The notes: generated by a model from the sequence alone, not told the origin. A stretch of 64,000 nt of DNA from Pedobacter sp. Bi126 (GCF_918698245.1 NZ_CAKKMS010000001.1:1116001-1180000); one strand, 5' to 3'; shown: positions 17,761 to 26,183, counted from the first letter of the stretch. Program-made: numbers and translations.

Positions 17761-19632
17761 TTAAAGCCTTCTGTCAGCCATTATCCTTTTGCCCCTAACA
17801 ATGATTTTTTTCGCTTGCCTGTCCAGCGAGAGATTCCTGCCGACCGTACTTTCCTTTTCGTGATTTACGTGATAAGCCTTAACCACGTCCTTATAGCTGA
17901 GCAGTCCTGCAAAAGCGTTTTCAGCCTTACTGCTAAACACCATCAGAAAATCGTTCCCGTTTTGAGACATCAGTTCCACTACCTTTTTTAAGTAGTCGTT
18001 AGTTCTAACCCGGCCATTTACCGGCTTGGTAATTGCCGTGATTTCTTTTGCCGTATCTAGTGAAGGCAAGAAAAGATCCAGCATAGAAACCGTTCCCAGG
18101 CAATCCCCCTTAGGCTCTTTAACCGCATACTGGTTTTCCCCTGGAGGATTTTTCACAAAATATTCTCTTACCTCAGCAATGGTATTGTAAGGACTGATAA
18201 AGACCTGATCACGGTCCATTACCTCTGAAACCCGTAGTTTTAACAATAGGTCAGGTTCGTAACTATCGGGTGTATGTACCCCCCTGCGCGCAATTTTTTC
18301 TGTCATGATGGTGTTTTTCATAAAAAATACAGAAATGAGATATGCTCCTGAGCAGGCACCCAGAAGGGGAAGCAGTCCATAAATCTGATGAGTAGATTCG
18401 AGCGCAAAAAGGATACTGGTAAGATAGGCCCTCGAAGCTCCTGCAAACATAGCAGACATTCCTACCAGTGCCGACATTGGTATACTGATATCCAGCCCCG
18501 GAAAAAAGGAATGCAATAGATATCCCAATGTAGCACCGCTGGCTCCGCCAATGGTCATCAATGGTGCCAATGTTCCTCCCGAGGTTCCACTGCCCAGGGC
18601 AATGGCCCAGGATATAAATTTAAAGATGCATAAGGAAAGGATTACCGAAATGGAAAGTTGTCCGCTTAAAAGCGAAATAATATTATCGTATCCTACTCCG
18701 AGGGTGCGGGGTGCGAAATAACCGACAATACCAACCGCTAGTCCGCCCATTGCCGGCCACCACATCCAGTGAACTGGAAGTTTCTCAAAAGCATCCTCAA
18801 TAAAATACACAATCTTGGTTAGCGCGAGTGATGCAAAACCGACAAGTATACCGATGAGACTATATATGCCAAGGGCTGCATTTGAGGGAGCCGAAAGTGT
18901 TGGCATCGGAAAAACCGGCCCCTGCTCAAAAAGAAGATGATGCCCCGCAGCACCAGTAATACAGGCCAGTGCTACTGGAATAATCGATTTGGGAGAAAAC
19001 TCAAACAGTAAAAGCTCAATGGCCAAAAAAACCGCTGCCAAAGGTGTACCGAATATCGCAGACATCCCCGCTGTTGCCCCTGCAGCAAGGATGATTTTGC
19101 GTTCATTGGAACTTACGGTGAATAGCTGCCCAAGGGTTGAGCCCAGTGCACCGCCTGTTGCAATAATGGGTCCTTCTGCCCCAAAAGGACCGCCGGTACC
19201 TATTGCAATCGCTGAAGAAACGGGTTTTAAAATTGCTATTGAAGGTTTGATCCTGCTCTGATTGGTTAACACCTGCTCCATTGCCTCCGGAATCCCATGC
19301 CCCCTGATCGCTTTGGAACCATAAAGCGCCATCAGTCCAACGATAACACCGCCGATTATAGGAATAACAATTACCACTAAACCTAGATGATTATCTGCAG
19401 GGCTGCGGAAACCAAATTCGAACTGCTGATAGAAAGAAATGTTTGTTACCAGATTGATCAGAGACACGAGAACCTTTGCTATGAGGGAAATCCCTATAGC
19501 AACTCCTACCGACAACGTAGAAATAAATAAAAGACGCTTCTTCGAACTTTTTTCTTTGTTCCTTCCTAATTTAAATTTACCGAAAACACCCAGCGCCGGC
19601 GCTATTGGTATTACATTTTTTGTGCTCCTCAT
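17761..19632 (-). CDS. CLC-family chloride channel or exchanger with two CBS domains
   Basis: A 623-residue protein counted from the ATG at 19632. An earlier Met at 19737 would add an implausible 35-residue Leu/Phe stretch and lies upstream of the -7 box at 19651-19658. CLC signatures are present: 'GHGIPEAME' (Cl-binding GxGIPE), 'GTGGPFGAEGPIIATG' with the gating Glu, and 'GTSGGTLAPLMTIGG'. The region equivalent to the proton glutamate of the E. coli exchanger ('FIIEEM') reads 'LAIELLL' here, so Leu replaces the second Glu and a channel rather than an H+/Cl- exchanger is possible. Two CBS domains follow (about residues 465-590), which usually bind adenine nucleotides. It is divergent from a Crp/Fnr regulator. 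Confidence 0.92.
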   Translation of the reverse strand: MRSTKNVIPIAPALGVFGKFKLGRNKEKSSKKRLLFISTLSVGVAIGISLIAKVLVSLINLVTNISFYQQFEFGFRSPADNHLGLVVIVIPIIGGVIVGLMALYGSKAIRGHGIPEAMEQVLTNQSRIKPSIAILKPVSSAIAIGTGGPFGAEGPIIATGGALGSTLGQLFTVSSNERKIILAAGATAGMSAIFGTPLAAVFLAIELLLFEFSPKSIIPVALACITGAAGHHLLFEQGPVFPMPTLSAPSNAALGIYSLIGILVGFASLALTKIVYFIEDAFEKLPVHWMWWPAMGGLAVGIVGYFAPRTLGVGYDNIISLLSGQLSISVILSLCIFKFISWAIALGSGTSGGTLAPLMTIGGASGATLGYLLHSFFPGLDISIPMSALVGMSAMFAGASRAYLTSILFALESTHQIYGLLPLLGACSGAYLISVFFMKNTIMTEKIARRGVHTPDSYEPDLLLKLRVSEVMDRDQVFISPYNTIAEVREYFVKNPPGENQYAVKEPKGDCLGTVSMLDLFLPSLDTAKEITAITKPVNGRVRTNDYLKKVVELMSQNGNDFLMVFSSKAENAFAGLLSYKDVVKAYHVNHEKESTVGRNLSLDRQAKKIIVRGKRIMADRRL

Positions 19633-19650
19633 TTTCCTTTTAGAATGCAG

Positions 19651-19658
19651 CAAAAGTA
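19651..19658 (-). promoter_or_regulatory. -7 promoter box for the CLC gene
   Basis: Reads TACTTTTG on the minus strand, an exact TAnnTTTG match. The start of transcription would fall near 19646, only about 14 nt before the ATG at 19632, which supports that start codon. No clear -33 partner. Confidence 0.5.
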
Positions 19659-19792
19659 GAAATAAAAAACAATAAATAAAACATAATATATATTTTAAAC
19701 AATACAATATAATTAAAAAAAGCAAATTAATAAACAATTAATATATTATAAACAATATTTAACTACAAAACATGGTAATTAAATATTAGTTG

Positions 19793-19800
19793 TATTTTTG
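19793..19800 (+). promoter_or_regulatory. -7 promoter box for the Crp/Fnr gene
   Basis: TATTTTTG matches TAnnTTTG exactly. The transcript would begin near 19805, about 15 nt before the ATG at 19820. No clear -33 partner, as expected for a promoter needing an activator. Confidence 0.45.
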
Positions 19801-19819
19801 CGCCAAGCAAGACTATCCG

Positions 19820-20521
19820 ATGAAAGAATGCAACAATGTGTGTGATGTAAAAAGCTGCTATCTGTGCAGCCGTGTAATGGTAGATTGGCTACCTGCTGTT
19901 TCTCAGAAGAAGAAAAATTTTCAGTTAAAAAAGGGCGAACAGTTGTTCACTGAAACCGAACCTGTTGGCGGTATATTTTTCGTCTTTTCAGGAACAATCA
20001 AAGTTCATAAAAAGTGGGACAATGAAAAGGAACTCATTATAAGATTTGCAAGGCCAGGAGATGTTATCGGCCATCTTGGTCTGGGAAAAAATCCCATCTA
20101 CCCCGTTTCTGCAACTGCACTTGAACAGGCAACCGTATGCTTTATCGACCTGGAATTCTTTAGATCTAGCTTAAAGGTAAATCCCGACCTTACTTATCAA
20201 CTAATGGACTTTTTCGCTTCCGAGCTTCAGGAATCCCATGAACGGATGCGCAATCTGGCGCATATGTCGGTAAAAGGCAGGGTTTCTAATGCGCTTCTTT
20301 CCTTACAATCTCAATTCGGCGTTGATAACAATGGTGCAATAAACCTCGATATATCCCGTCAGGATATTGCTTCTTATTCAGGAACCACCTACGAAACGCT
20401 TTTTAAAATCTTCACAGAGTTCATAAATGCGGGAAAGATCAGTGCCCAGGGAAAAAGAATCGAAATATTAGACGCTTCATACCTACGGGAAATCGTGTTG
20501 GATGACAACAAAAAAAATTGA
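19820..20521 (+). CDS. Crp/Fnr-family transcription regulator with N-terminal cysteine cluster
   Basis: A 233-residue regulator from the ATG at 19820 (an upstream in-frame start is inside the promoter). A cyclic-nucleotide-binding beta roll covers about residues 35-150 ('LKKGEQLFTETEPVGGIFFV', 'FARPGDVIGHLGL'), then a dimer helix and a winged helix-turn-helix ('ISRQDIASYSGTTYETLFKI'). The N-terminus has four cysteines, C4-x3-C8-x4-C13-x2-C16, which differs from E. coli FNR spacing but could hold a metal or Fe-S cluster. It is divergent from the CLC gene across a 187-bp AT-rich region, so it may control that gene and itself. Typical targets in Bacteroidota are stress and redox genes. Confidence 0.87.
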   Translation: MKECNNVCDVKSCYLCSRVMVDWLPAVSQKKKNFQLKKGEQLFTETEPVGGIFFVFSGTIKVHKKWDNEKELIIRFARPGDVIGHLGLGKNPIYPVSATALEQATVCFIDLEFFRSSLKVNPDLTYQLMDFFASELQESHERMRNLAHMSVKGRVSNALLSLQSQFGVDNNGAINLDISRQDIASYSGTTYETLFKIFTEFINAGKISAQGKRIEILDASYLREIVLDDNKKN

Positions 20522-20995
20522 CTCTCAAAACAGTCTTCCATTGACAGACTCCAGTAGAGTAGTCGTCTTTCCCGCGCAGGCGGGAATCTTAAAGCGCTTG
20601 CATTACGATTATTCATAAGTTTTCCTTTTATTCAAAGGCATTCATGAACACTCCGTGGTTCCCAATCAAGTCGTTCCAAAGGAACTCCCTTGGAGGGAAT
20701 GACGAACCGCCAAACCCCATCATCTAGCTACTTTATTTTTGGCTAAATACTAACTTCTATCATTGAGAAATTCTGAAATCGTCGTCATCTCCAGCCGCAG
20801 TAATGTGTAGCGGAGACGGCGACTCATTTTCATTCCTAAAACGAACTCTTTTTCGCCCGATTTTTAAACCCGTTCGTCGAGAATTAAGCTGTGTTGGTAT
20901 AATTGAGGGTTTTCTGCTGCAACGTTTCGGCCATGGTGGCGTCTTATCTACAAAACAATCACAAAATATTAATTTGAAATATAAATAACAGCATT
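20522..20995. other. Intergenic region with REP-like repeats
   Basis: 474 bp between the Crp/Fnr and GIN-domain genes. It holds the family-B repeat at 20562-20705 and a smaller imperfect hairpin at about 20780-20824 (GTCGTCATCTCC facing GGAGACGGCGAC). The remaining bases are AT-rich and would carry the promoter of the next gene; short open frames here are made of repeat DNA. Confidence 0.6.
20562..20705. repeat. REP-like element, family B copy 1
   Basis: Begins GTCGTCTTTCCCGC and ends GGGAATGACGA. It contains the palindrome CCCGCGCAGGCGGG and the module CCAAAGGAACTCC also found in other copies (36266-36371, 23118-23245, 30443-30563). The ends are less well matched than in the other B copies, so this one is partly decayed. 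Confidence 0.7.
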
Positions 20996-21595
20996 ATGAA
21001 AACCTCAATCAAAACCCTAACAAAATCAGTATTAGCAGCTATCGTTTTAACCTCTGCTATTTTCTCAACAAGTGTAATGGCAGGCGAAAAACAGCCAATC
21101 AAAATGTCGGCACCTAAAAACATCAGCCAGGTTATTGTAAGCGGAAATGTAGAAATTACGTTGATACAAGGAGAAAAAGAAAGTGTGAGCTACAATGATG
21201 ATAACACTGGTAAAGTAAAAGTGATCCAAGACGGACATGCATTAAAAATCAGTTCAGCAGATAGAAATACGGCTAAGATTACAATTTATGTAAAAAATAT
21301 TTATAGAGTACAAGCTTCTGAAAATGCCGTAGTAAAAACAGCGGGCAAATTGGATACCAAATATCTTCAGTTATTCTTAAAAGGAAATGCAGTTGCAGAA
21401 ATCGATTCAGATACTGAAAGTTTATATACCGTAATTGAAGGCCGTGCAGATTTAAAATTAAGCGGTGCTACAGCAGAACATATCTTAGTAATGGGAAGCA
21501 CACCAAAATTGAATCTAGATAGATTTGCAGCATTGAAAACACAAATGAGCTCACCAGTAACCGGTACAGAACAAACTGCTTCATTAGCAAAATAA
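20996..21595 (+). CDS. GIN-domain (DUF2807) secreted protein
   Basis: A 199-residue exported protein with a signal peptide (MKTSIKTLTKSVLAAIVLTS, cleavage expected after 'SVMAG' region). The rest fits the DUF2807/GIN (putative autotransporter-adhesin head) fold: 'VIVSGNVEITLIQGEKESV' followed by short beta repeats and 'LFLKGNAVAEIDSDTESL', 'IEGRADLKLSGATAEHI'. Such domains form a right-handed beta helix in the Bacteroidota periplasm or outer membrane; their function is not established. Monocistronic, with a strong terminator right after it. Confidence 0.87.
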   Translation: MKTSIKTLTKSVLAAIVLTSAIFSTSVMAGEKQPIKMSAPKNISQVIVSGNVEITLIQGEKESVSYNDDNTGKVKVIQDGHALKISSADRNTAKITIYVKNIYRVQASENAVVKTAGKLDTKYLQLFLKGNAVAEIDSDTESLYTVIEGRADLKLSGATAEHILVMGSTPKLNLDRFAALKTQMSSPVTGTEQTASLAK

Positions 21596-21615
21596 TAAGT
21601 AAAATTTAACATTCG

Positions 21616-21648
21616 AAGAGCGATGAAATCTATTCATCGCTCTTTTTT
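21616..21648 (+). terminator. Rho-independent terminator after the GIN-domain gene
   Basis: AAGAGCGATGA (21616-21626) and TCATCGCTCTT (21634-21644) form an 11-bp stem with a 7-nt loop, followed by a run of T up to 21648. Confidence 0.92.
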
Positions 21649-21687
21649 GTTTATACACCACTTAAGCTTAAGCCGTAACCCATTTTT

Positions 21688-21828
21688 TTGACACCAGGCA
21701 TTGTAGCTTACGACGAAAACAATGGCTGGCTTTACCGATGGGATGTGCTGCAAAACCTGGGCGATTTGGTAAATATGATTGGCGGCAAATCTTCCAGCAT
21801 ACCATTAATTATTACTGGAGCTAAATGA
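21688..21828 (+). pseudogene. Possible gene-tail remnant
   Basis: A 46-codon open frame without a convincing start (a TTG at 21688) and ending at TGA 21826-21828. Its composition is protein-like ('PGIVAYDENNGWLYRWDVL' then 'NMIGGKSSSIPLIITG'). A shorter echo of its first residues (FLTPGIVA here, FLYPGVIA at about 22327-22350) occurs upstream of the PRC-barrel gene. It may be what is left of a longer gene. Weak evidence. Confidence 0.3.
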
Positions 21829-21844
21829 TAGGGATTTATACCCG

Positions 21845-22135
21845 TCATGATAAAAAACGCTGTACCAATTCTTCCCACTCCTGGTCTAATGTTAATTGCG
21901 ACCTTTTCTCTCCGGCTTTTGCATACCAATAATCGGCATTCCAAATATCACCTTCTTTGCGGTGAAGGTAGGCGTGGATACGGGCAGAGGCAACATCCCC
22001 TAAATGGTCTACCTGGTTATGGGCCGTATGCCAGTCTCCTTTTGCATCATACCAGAGTGCGCACAATTGAACTGACATGTTACGATCAGGCCTATCTTCT
22101 TTTAATGACATTTTAAATTCAGCTATATTCTTCAT
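21845..22135 (-). CDS. Conserved hypothetical protein, about 95 residues
   Basis: A 96-residue soluble protein. The pattern 'LCALWYDAKGDWHTAHNQVD' followed by 'ARIHAYLHRKEGDIWNADYWYAKAG' and 'QEWEELVQRFL' belongs to a widespread but uncharacterised family in Bacteroidota and other bacteria; I recall the pattern but no function. Trp and Tyr are unusually frequent. The start at 22135 keeps the N-terminal helix ('IAEFKMSLKE') that family members have. A perfect 16-bp inverted repeat lies 13 bp upstream of the ATG (22148-22184) and may control expression. Confidence 0.75.
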   Translation of the reverse strand: MKNIAEFKMSLKEDRPDRNMSVQLCALWYDAKGDWHTAHNQVDHLGDVASARIHAYLHRKEGDIWNADYWYAKAGEKRSQLTLDQEWEELVQRFLS

Positions 22136-22147
22136 TAACTTCTGATT

Positions 22148-22184
22148 CTGTTTTAACGATTATACAAAATAATCGTTAAAACAG
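22148..22184. promoter_or_regulatory. Perfect 16-bp inverted repeat upstream of a minus-strand gene
   Basis: CTGTTTTAACGATTAT (22148-22163) and ATAATCGTTAAAACAG (22169-22184) pair perfectly around the 5-nt loop ACAAA. It ends 13 bp before the ATG at 22135 of the minus-strand gene, so it could be an operator or a hairpin at the ribosome-binding region. Confidence 0.6.
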
Positions 22185-22221
22185 CATGATCGCCGCCTGA
22201 TAAAAAAAATATTTCGATTAA

Positions 22222-22229
22222 TATTTTTG
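22222..22229 (+). promoter_or_regulatory. -7 promoter box, possibly for the PRC-barrel gene
   Basis: TATTTTTG matches TAnnTTTG. It lies 193 bp before the chosen start of the PRC-barrel gene, so the leader would be long; a weaker promoter nearer to the gene is possible. Confidence 0.3.
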
Positions 22230-22421
22230 TAACTCTCCAAATCTTTTAATGTTAACGCAAAACACTAGATCACAAATATTTACCATTAATTATCCCCCTT
22301 TATGGTATTTGTTTTAGCCGCCCAATTTTTGTACCCAGGCGTCATAGCATAAAAACCATCTTCTAAAAAACTTGTTGTAAAAATGGGCCTCGTTATTAAT
22401 GGCCCCTTTAAAAAAGCAATT

Positions 22422-22931
22422 ATGGATTCAGGAACTATTGTATACAGCAATTTAGAAGAACTCTCAAAAAGTAGTTATCAATTAACAGACGGCGAGGCAA
22501 ACATTAAAGGTTGGCCGGTAAGAAATGAAGCTGGCGATTCGGTTGGAAAGGTGCGCGACCTCCTATTTGATCCCGAGCAAAATGCAATACGCTACGTTAT
22601 TGTAGAGCTTGTCGATATGGGCGAAGATTTGGAGGAAAAGGCTGTGCTGATACCCATCGGGCTCGCAAATTTAGGCAAAGATAAAAAAGAAGTTATTTTA
22701 CCCGATATCCACCAGGATCAGTTCAGGGCAATGCCGAGATATATTATTGGTGAGGTTACCCCTGAATTGGAGAACCAGATCCGCAGCGTAATTGGAAGTC
22801 CGGCGGCGTTACGGATGGAAGATGAAATTGTAGAGATTGATCGTGCAAACTTTTATCGTCACCATCATTTCGATAAGAATAGTTTTCCGGAACACAATCC
22901 CCGCAATCAGGATTCCGACCCGTTAATTTAA
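22422..22931 (+). CDS. PRC-barrel domain protein
   Basis: A 169-residue protein starting at ATG 22422 (MDSGTIVYSNLEELSKS); an earlier in-frame ATG at 22383 adds 13 residues without family support. Residues about 28-100 form a PRC barrel ('GWPVRNEAGDSVGKVRDLLF', 'IRYVIVELVDMG', 'AVLIPIGLANLGKDKKEVIL'), a small beta-barrel found in photosynthetic reaction-centre H subunits and RimM. In heterotrophic bacteria such proteins are usually stress-related and uncharacterised. The His/Asn-rich tail ('RHHHFDKNSFPEHNPRN') is disordered. Not obviously part of an operon. Confidence 0.85.
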   Translation: MDSGTIVYSNLEELSKSSYQLTDGEANIKGWPVRNEAGDSVGKVRDLLFDPEQNAIRYVIVELVDMGEDLEEKAVLIPIGLANLGKDKKEVILPDIHQDQFRAMPRYIIGEVTPELENQIRSVIGSPAALRMEDEIVEIDRANFYRHHHFDKNSFPEHNPRNQDSDPLI

Positions 22932-23254
22932 TGGATATGTTAAATTTATAAATGATGCCATGCATCGCTGGTATAGTTTATATTCAAAAAAACGAGTTGT
23001 ATCATAAAGGCGATTTCACCTCATGATGTTATGTTGTCCAAATGACTCCGAAGGAGAGCTTATCGAAACACCTTAAGCCCTTTCAACAAGCTACCATTGA
23101 CAGACTCCAATGGAATGATCGTCATCTCGACCGAAGCACTGCGGAGTGTTCCAAAGGAACTCCTTTGGAGGAGAGATCTTTGAACCATGTTATTGAAATC
23201 AAATTTAAAGATCTCTTCCCGAATCTTCGGGATCGAGATGACGATACTTTCGAA
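22932..23254. other. Intergenic region with a REP-like element
   Basis: 323 bp between the PRC-barrel gene and the convergent lipoprotein gene. The family-A element at 23118-23245 fills most of the right half; the open frames seen here come from the repeat itself. Confidence 0.6.
23118..23245. repeat. REP-like element, family A copy 1
   Basis: Terminal inverted repeats ATCGTCATCTCGA (23118-23130) and TCGAGATGACGAT (23233-23245). Inner arms GAGATCTTT and AAAGATCTC also pair, and the module CCAAAGGAACTCCTTTGG is present. The whole element can fold into one long hairpin. Similar copies lie at 30443-30563 and 42541-42656. Confidence 0.85.
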
Positions 23255-23926
23255 TCAATTAAATATTTGGCCTTCGCGATAATCGTGGCTTATACTTTCC
23301 AGCTTACCTGCCTTGAAATGAAGAGTTACTGTTGAAGATCCGCTGATGCTTGCATTTACAAATTCTGAAAAACCAAACTGCCAGTCATCATGATTGTTCA
23401 TATCCGGATCGTACGGTTTGTTCAATGGTTTATCGGAAAGTACAAATCCATAAGCTGCATAGGCTGGTATCTGATGGATTTTGATCAGCTTTGCTGTTAA
23501 ACCTGAAACAGGGTCATCAACTTTTATTGCGGTATCATCAGCTACATTTTCTGGCCATTTGCTTACTGGTGTGCTGAGGCCACCGCCTGTGGCAATCTGC
23601 TGCACTTTATCTCCGCTAAAAAGCAGCACTACACGGTCTAAAGTTCCGGTATTGTTATAAATAGTGAGCGCATAATAATAAGGAAGAAGTTGGCCCAGGC
23701 CTTCTGGCGAACTGTAAGGCTTGTGTCCGAAAATTGCCACATGCTGAAAGTCGAGGCTTGGTCCTGCCTTTTGCAGTTGGCTGTACACTTCAGCATGTGA
23801 ACTGCCGATCTTTATTCCCCATTTTTCGCCCTTTGTTATGGTTTCAGAATAATTTCCCTGTTTCTCCTTTTTACATCCGGCGATGCAAAATAATACGAGC
23901 AAAATAGGTAGGATTTTTTTCATCAA
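23255..23926 (-). CDS. Lipoprotein of unknown function
   Basis: A 223-residue lipoprotein; the lipobox 'VLFCIAGCKKEKQG' puts the acylated Cys at about residue 18. The rest is a globular periplasmic or outer-membrane domain with 'GIKIGSSHAEVYSQLQKAG' near the start and 'VTLHFKAGKLESISHDYR' at the end, a pattern reminiscent of BamE/SmpA-like folds ('G.s..eV...lG' ... 'v.F..GkL..i'), but the resemblance is too weak to name. Its 3' end abuts the family-A repeat. It stands alone. Confidence 0.75.
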   Translation of the reverse strand: MMKKILPILLVLFCIAGCKKEKQGNYSETITKGEKWGIKIGSSHAEVYSQLQKAGPSLDFQHVAIFGHKPYSSPEGLGQLLPYYYALTIYNNTGTLDRVVLLFSGDKVQQIATGGGLSTPVSKWPENVADDTAIKVDDPVSGLTAKLIKIHQIPAYAAYGFVLSDKPLNKPYDPDMNNHDDWQFGFSEFVNASISGSSTVTLHFKAGKLESISHDYREGQIFN

Positions 23927-24095
23927 TGCTTAGTGTTAATTTAAAGCATAAACGTAAATATAGCCTTACTTGCTACAAGCTGAGGTAAATAACTTAATGT
24001 GCCAATTCAGCTCAAACTACAAATAGCCGGGCTAAGTATATTCGATTTGCGAATTCCTTTTGGTTTATTTAACTTCAATCATCTAAAGGCCAGGC

Positions 24096-24548
24096 ATGAA
24101 ACGCATTTTATTTCTGTTATGTATCATAATCAATATATCGGGTTGCAAAAAAGACACCGATCATACCACGAATGAAACCCTGAATGGCAAATGGTCGACA
24201 GGTGGGTATGACCTCGAGCTTTACAACTCTTCTGGAATCAAAGTTAGCCATATCGTGGCAGATGCCGTAAAATCGTACTGGACATTCGATGATAAACAGG
24301 TAAAATTCTCTACTGATGTTCATACATCGGTAAAGTTTTCAGACTATATTTTGAGACGAAATGCAGATAACCGTATCCTCACTTTCAGCAATCCTAATTT
24401 TGCCGCACAGACCATCTGGAACATTGTAGCACAGACTGATCAGTATATTCGGATTAGTGCTGAGGTAACGGATAAACAATCGCTTATTTATGGAACTAAC
24501 CAAATTTCTGCAAGAGGCGTGATGAATATCTACCTCACAAAGGAATAA
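24096..24548 (+). CDS. Small lipoprotein, lipocalin-like
   Basis: A 150-residue lipoprotein with lipobox 'CIIINISGCKKD' (Cys at about residue 17). The mature part begins 'ETLNGKWSTGGYDLELYNSS', the opening of Bacteroidota lipocalin-like (calycin) domains ('l.GkW'), and shows alternating strand patterns to the end 'NIYLTKE'. It is divergent from the preceding lipoprotein gene across a 169-bp gap. Ligand and role unknown. Confidence 0.75.
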   Translation: MKRILFLLCIIINISGCKKDTDHTTNETLNGKWSTGGYDLELYNSSGIKVSHIVADAVKSYWTFDDKQVKFSTDVHTSVKFSDYILRRNADNRILTFSNPNFAAQTIWNIVAQTDQYIRISAEVTDKQSLIYGTNQISARGVMNIYLTKE

Positions 24549-24595
24549 ATCTGATCATCTCCAGTCTGGTTAAACGATGAGCAATATTTGGTTGC

Positions 24596-25375
24596 TTATT
24601 CAGAGAAAACCGTTGTCGGATCCAATTCTTTAAAAAAATAAAGTGGATGTTGTGGCAAAGTACCATGGCTAACTGTAGCAGGCATATCCTCTTTCATGGT
24701 ATTAATATCTTCAACAGTTACCTTTCGGTTTAAAACATCATAGGTTGCCCTGGTTTGCTGTCCTGCACCCGCATTAAACGTTTCCATATAAGTAAAAACA
24801 AGTTCGTTATCTATAAAGCGGTACCTGGTTTCGCGGTTACCTACCGGACCGCTACCGTAAGTTGATATAATTAAATTTCTTTTTTGATCTATGCTGATGT
24901 CTTCGCTGTCATATTGCTGGTAATCGCCATTAATATAGGCAGCGCCAATGGCCAGCAGGGAGCTGGCGTATAAACGGTACCCACCTTCCGGCTGTTTCAA
25001 CAAAATTAAGGTCGGGCGCAAATCTGTACTGTCTGTCTTATTCTGGAGCACTAAAACTACATCTTCCAGTTCGTCATTATTTAAAAGGCCTTTGGTATCC
25101 ATTGCAATTTTATACAATCCGGGCACAAAATCTTCAATAGTGTTTCCGTATAGTGGAAATTCGATCTGCGCCGCTTCCTTCGGGCTTTCTTTTTTAGGGT
25201 TAAGGGTTACTTCGTGTGTATCGGATATAACTTCAGCAACACGATCGGGGCTGCGGGTTGCTTCATGCTGAGGTTTCATGCCTGCGCCAAACCAATGCAG
25301 TTTATACATCAACGCAATGGCTACCAACATCATGCACGCTAAAACCCCGAAGATAATTTTATGCTGTTTCTTCAT
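24596..25375 (-). CDS. Membrane-anchored periplasmic protein of unknown function
   Basis: A 259-residue protein with one N-terminal membrane segment ('IIFGVLACMMLVAIALMY', about residues 7-24) that looks uncleaved, then a polar linker of about 40 residues and a globular domain. The domain has 'DTKGLLNNDELEDVVLVLQN', a 'D.N.D...D.vlvl' pattern of the kind seen in VCBS/FG-GAP-like repeats of Bacteroidota secreted proteins. No enzyme motif. It is followed on the same strand by nothing close; the gene upstream (25406-25999) is 30 bp away on the same strand, so both are probably co-transcribed. Confidence 0.7.
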   Translation of the reverse strand: MKKQHKIIFGVLACMMLVAIALMYKLHWFGAGMKPQHEATRSPDRVAEVISDTHEVTLNPKKESPKEAAQIEFPLYGNTIEDFVPGLYKIAMDTKGLLNNDELEDVVLVLQNKTDSTDLRPTLILLKQPEGGYRLYASSLLAIGAAYINGDYQQYDSEDISIDQKRNLIISTYGSGPVGNRETRYRFIDNELVFTYMETFNAGAGQQTRATYDVLNRKVTVEDINTMKEDMPATVSHGTLPQHPLYFFKELDPTTVFSE

Positions 25376-25405
25376 CGATTGTTTATGGTTAATCTCCTGC
25401 AGTTT

Positions 25406-25999
25406 TTATTTATCTTTTAGCTGGTAACTGTTGTAAATGGCTACACACTTCGCCTCGTAGCTAAAATTAATATCATCGCCAAAGGTTTGCAGATACGTTT
25501 TCGGGAACACCATTGTGCCTGTGATGAGGGGCAATTTAACAATCTTATTGTTGCGCACCACATTAAAATGTGCACTGTATTTGTTCGTCAACAGATCTAC
25601 ACTCGAGTTACCTCCGTTTTCACCCGAGTATGTGCCATTTAACTCGTAGTCTGTTCTTTTCATTTTTACCAGCCGCATCTTTTTAGCTGTTTTATTGTAT
25701 TCAAACACGCTTATAAAGCCCGATCGCCCGTAATCGTTCCAAAACTTGAAACCTTTTTTTGTAGCCACCAGCATATTGCCAAAATTAAGACGTGTGATGG
25801 TCTTGCTCACTATTTTCTTATACTGCTGCGTAGACAAACTGCATTCCAGCGTGCGCATATCGCTATTGACGGAAATGGTATCTTTTTTCAAGTCGAAATC
25901 AAAATCTTTCACAATCCGCCGTGTGGCCTGTGCAGTTACCGAAATGGAAAAGCCTGATAAAAACAAAGCAAAAATGTATCTCATTAAAAATTTATTCAC
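25406..25999 (-). CDS. Secreted protein of unknown function
   Basis: A 197-residue protein with a signal peptide (MNKFLMRYIFALFLSGFSIS, cleavage after 'VTAQA'). The mature protein starts 'RRIVKDFDFDLKKDTISVNS', an acidic strand pattern often found in Bacteroidota FG-GAP-like proteins, and continues with beta strands to the end. I recognise no named family. It precedes the membrane-anchored protein 24596-25375 on the same strand by 30 bp, so the two may work together in the periplasm. Confidence 0.7.
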   Translation of the reverse strand: MNKFLMRYIFALFLSGFSISVTAQATRRIVKDFDFDLKKDTISVNSDMRTLECSLSTQQYKKIVSKTITRLNFGNMLVATKKGFKFWNDYGRSGFISVFEYNKTAKKMRLVKMKRTDYELNGTYSGENGGNSSVDLLTNKYSAHFNVVRNNKIVKLPLITGTMVFPKTYLQTFGDDINFSYEAKCVAIYNSYQLKDK

Positions 26000-26183
26000 G
26001 ATAGGTCATTTAAATGCTTTTAAGCTTGTAAATAGCAAATGCTGAATTGAAATTATTTAATTTTATTGAACAACAGTATAAAATTTCATTAAATTCTCTC
26101 TGGCATTAATGCGCTCGCATTTTTTAAGGTTTATTGTAAATGAAATAGCCAAAACCACCGGCTGTAAAATCAATCCTAATCCC

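Noticed and set aside
20803..20988. 61-residue frame before the GIN-domain gene
   Set aside because: Made of repeat-derived DNA and promoter region, with no protein-like features.
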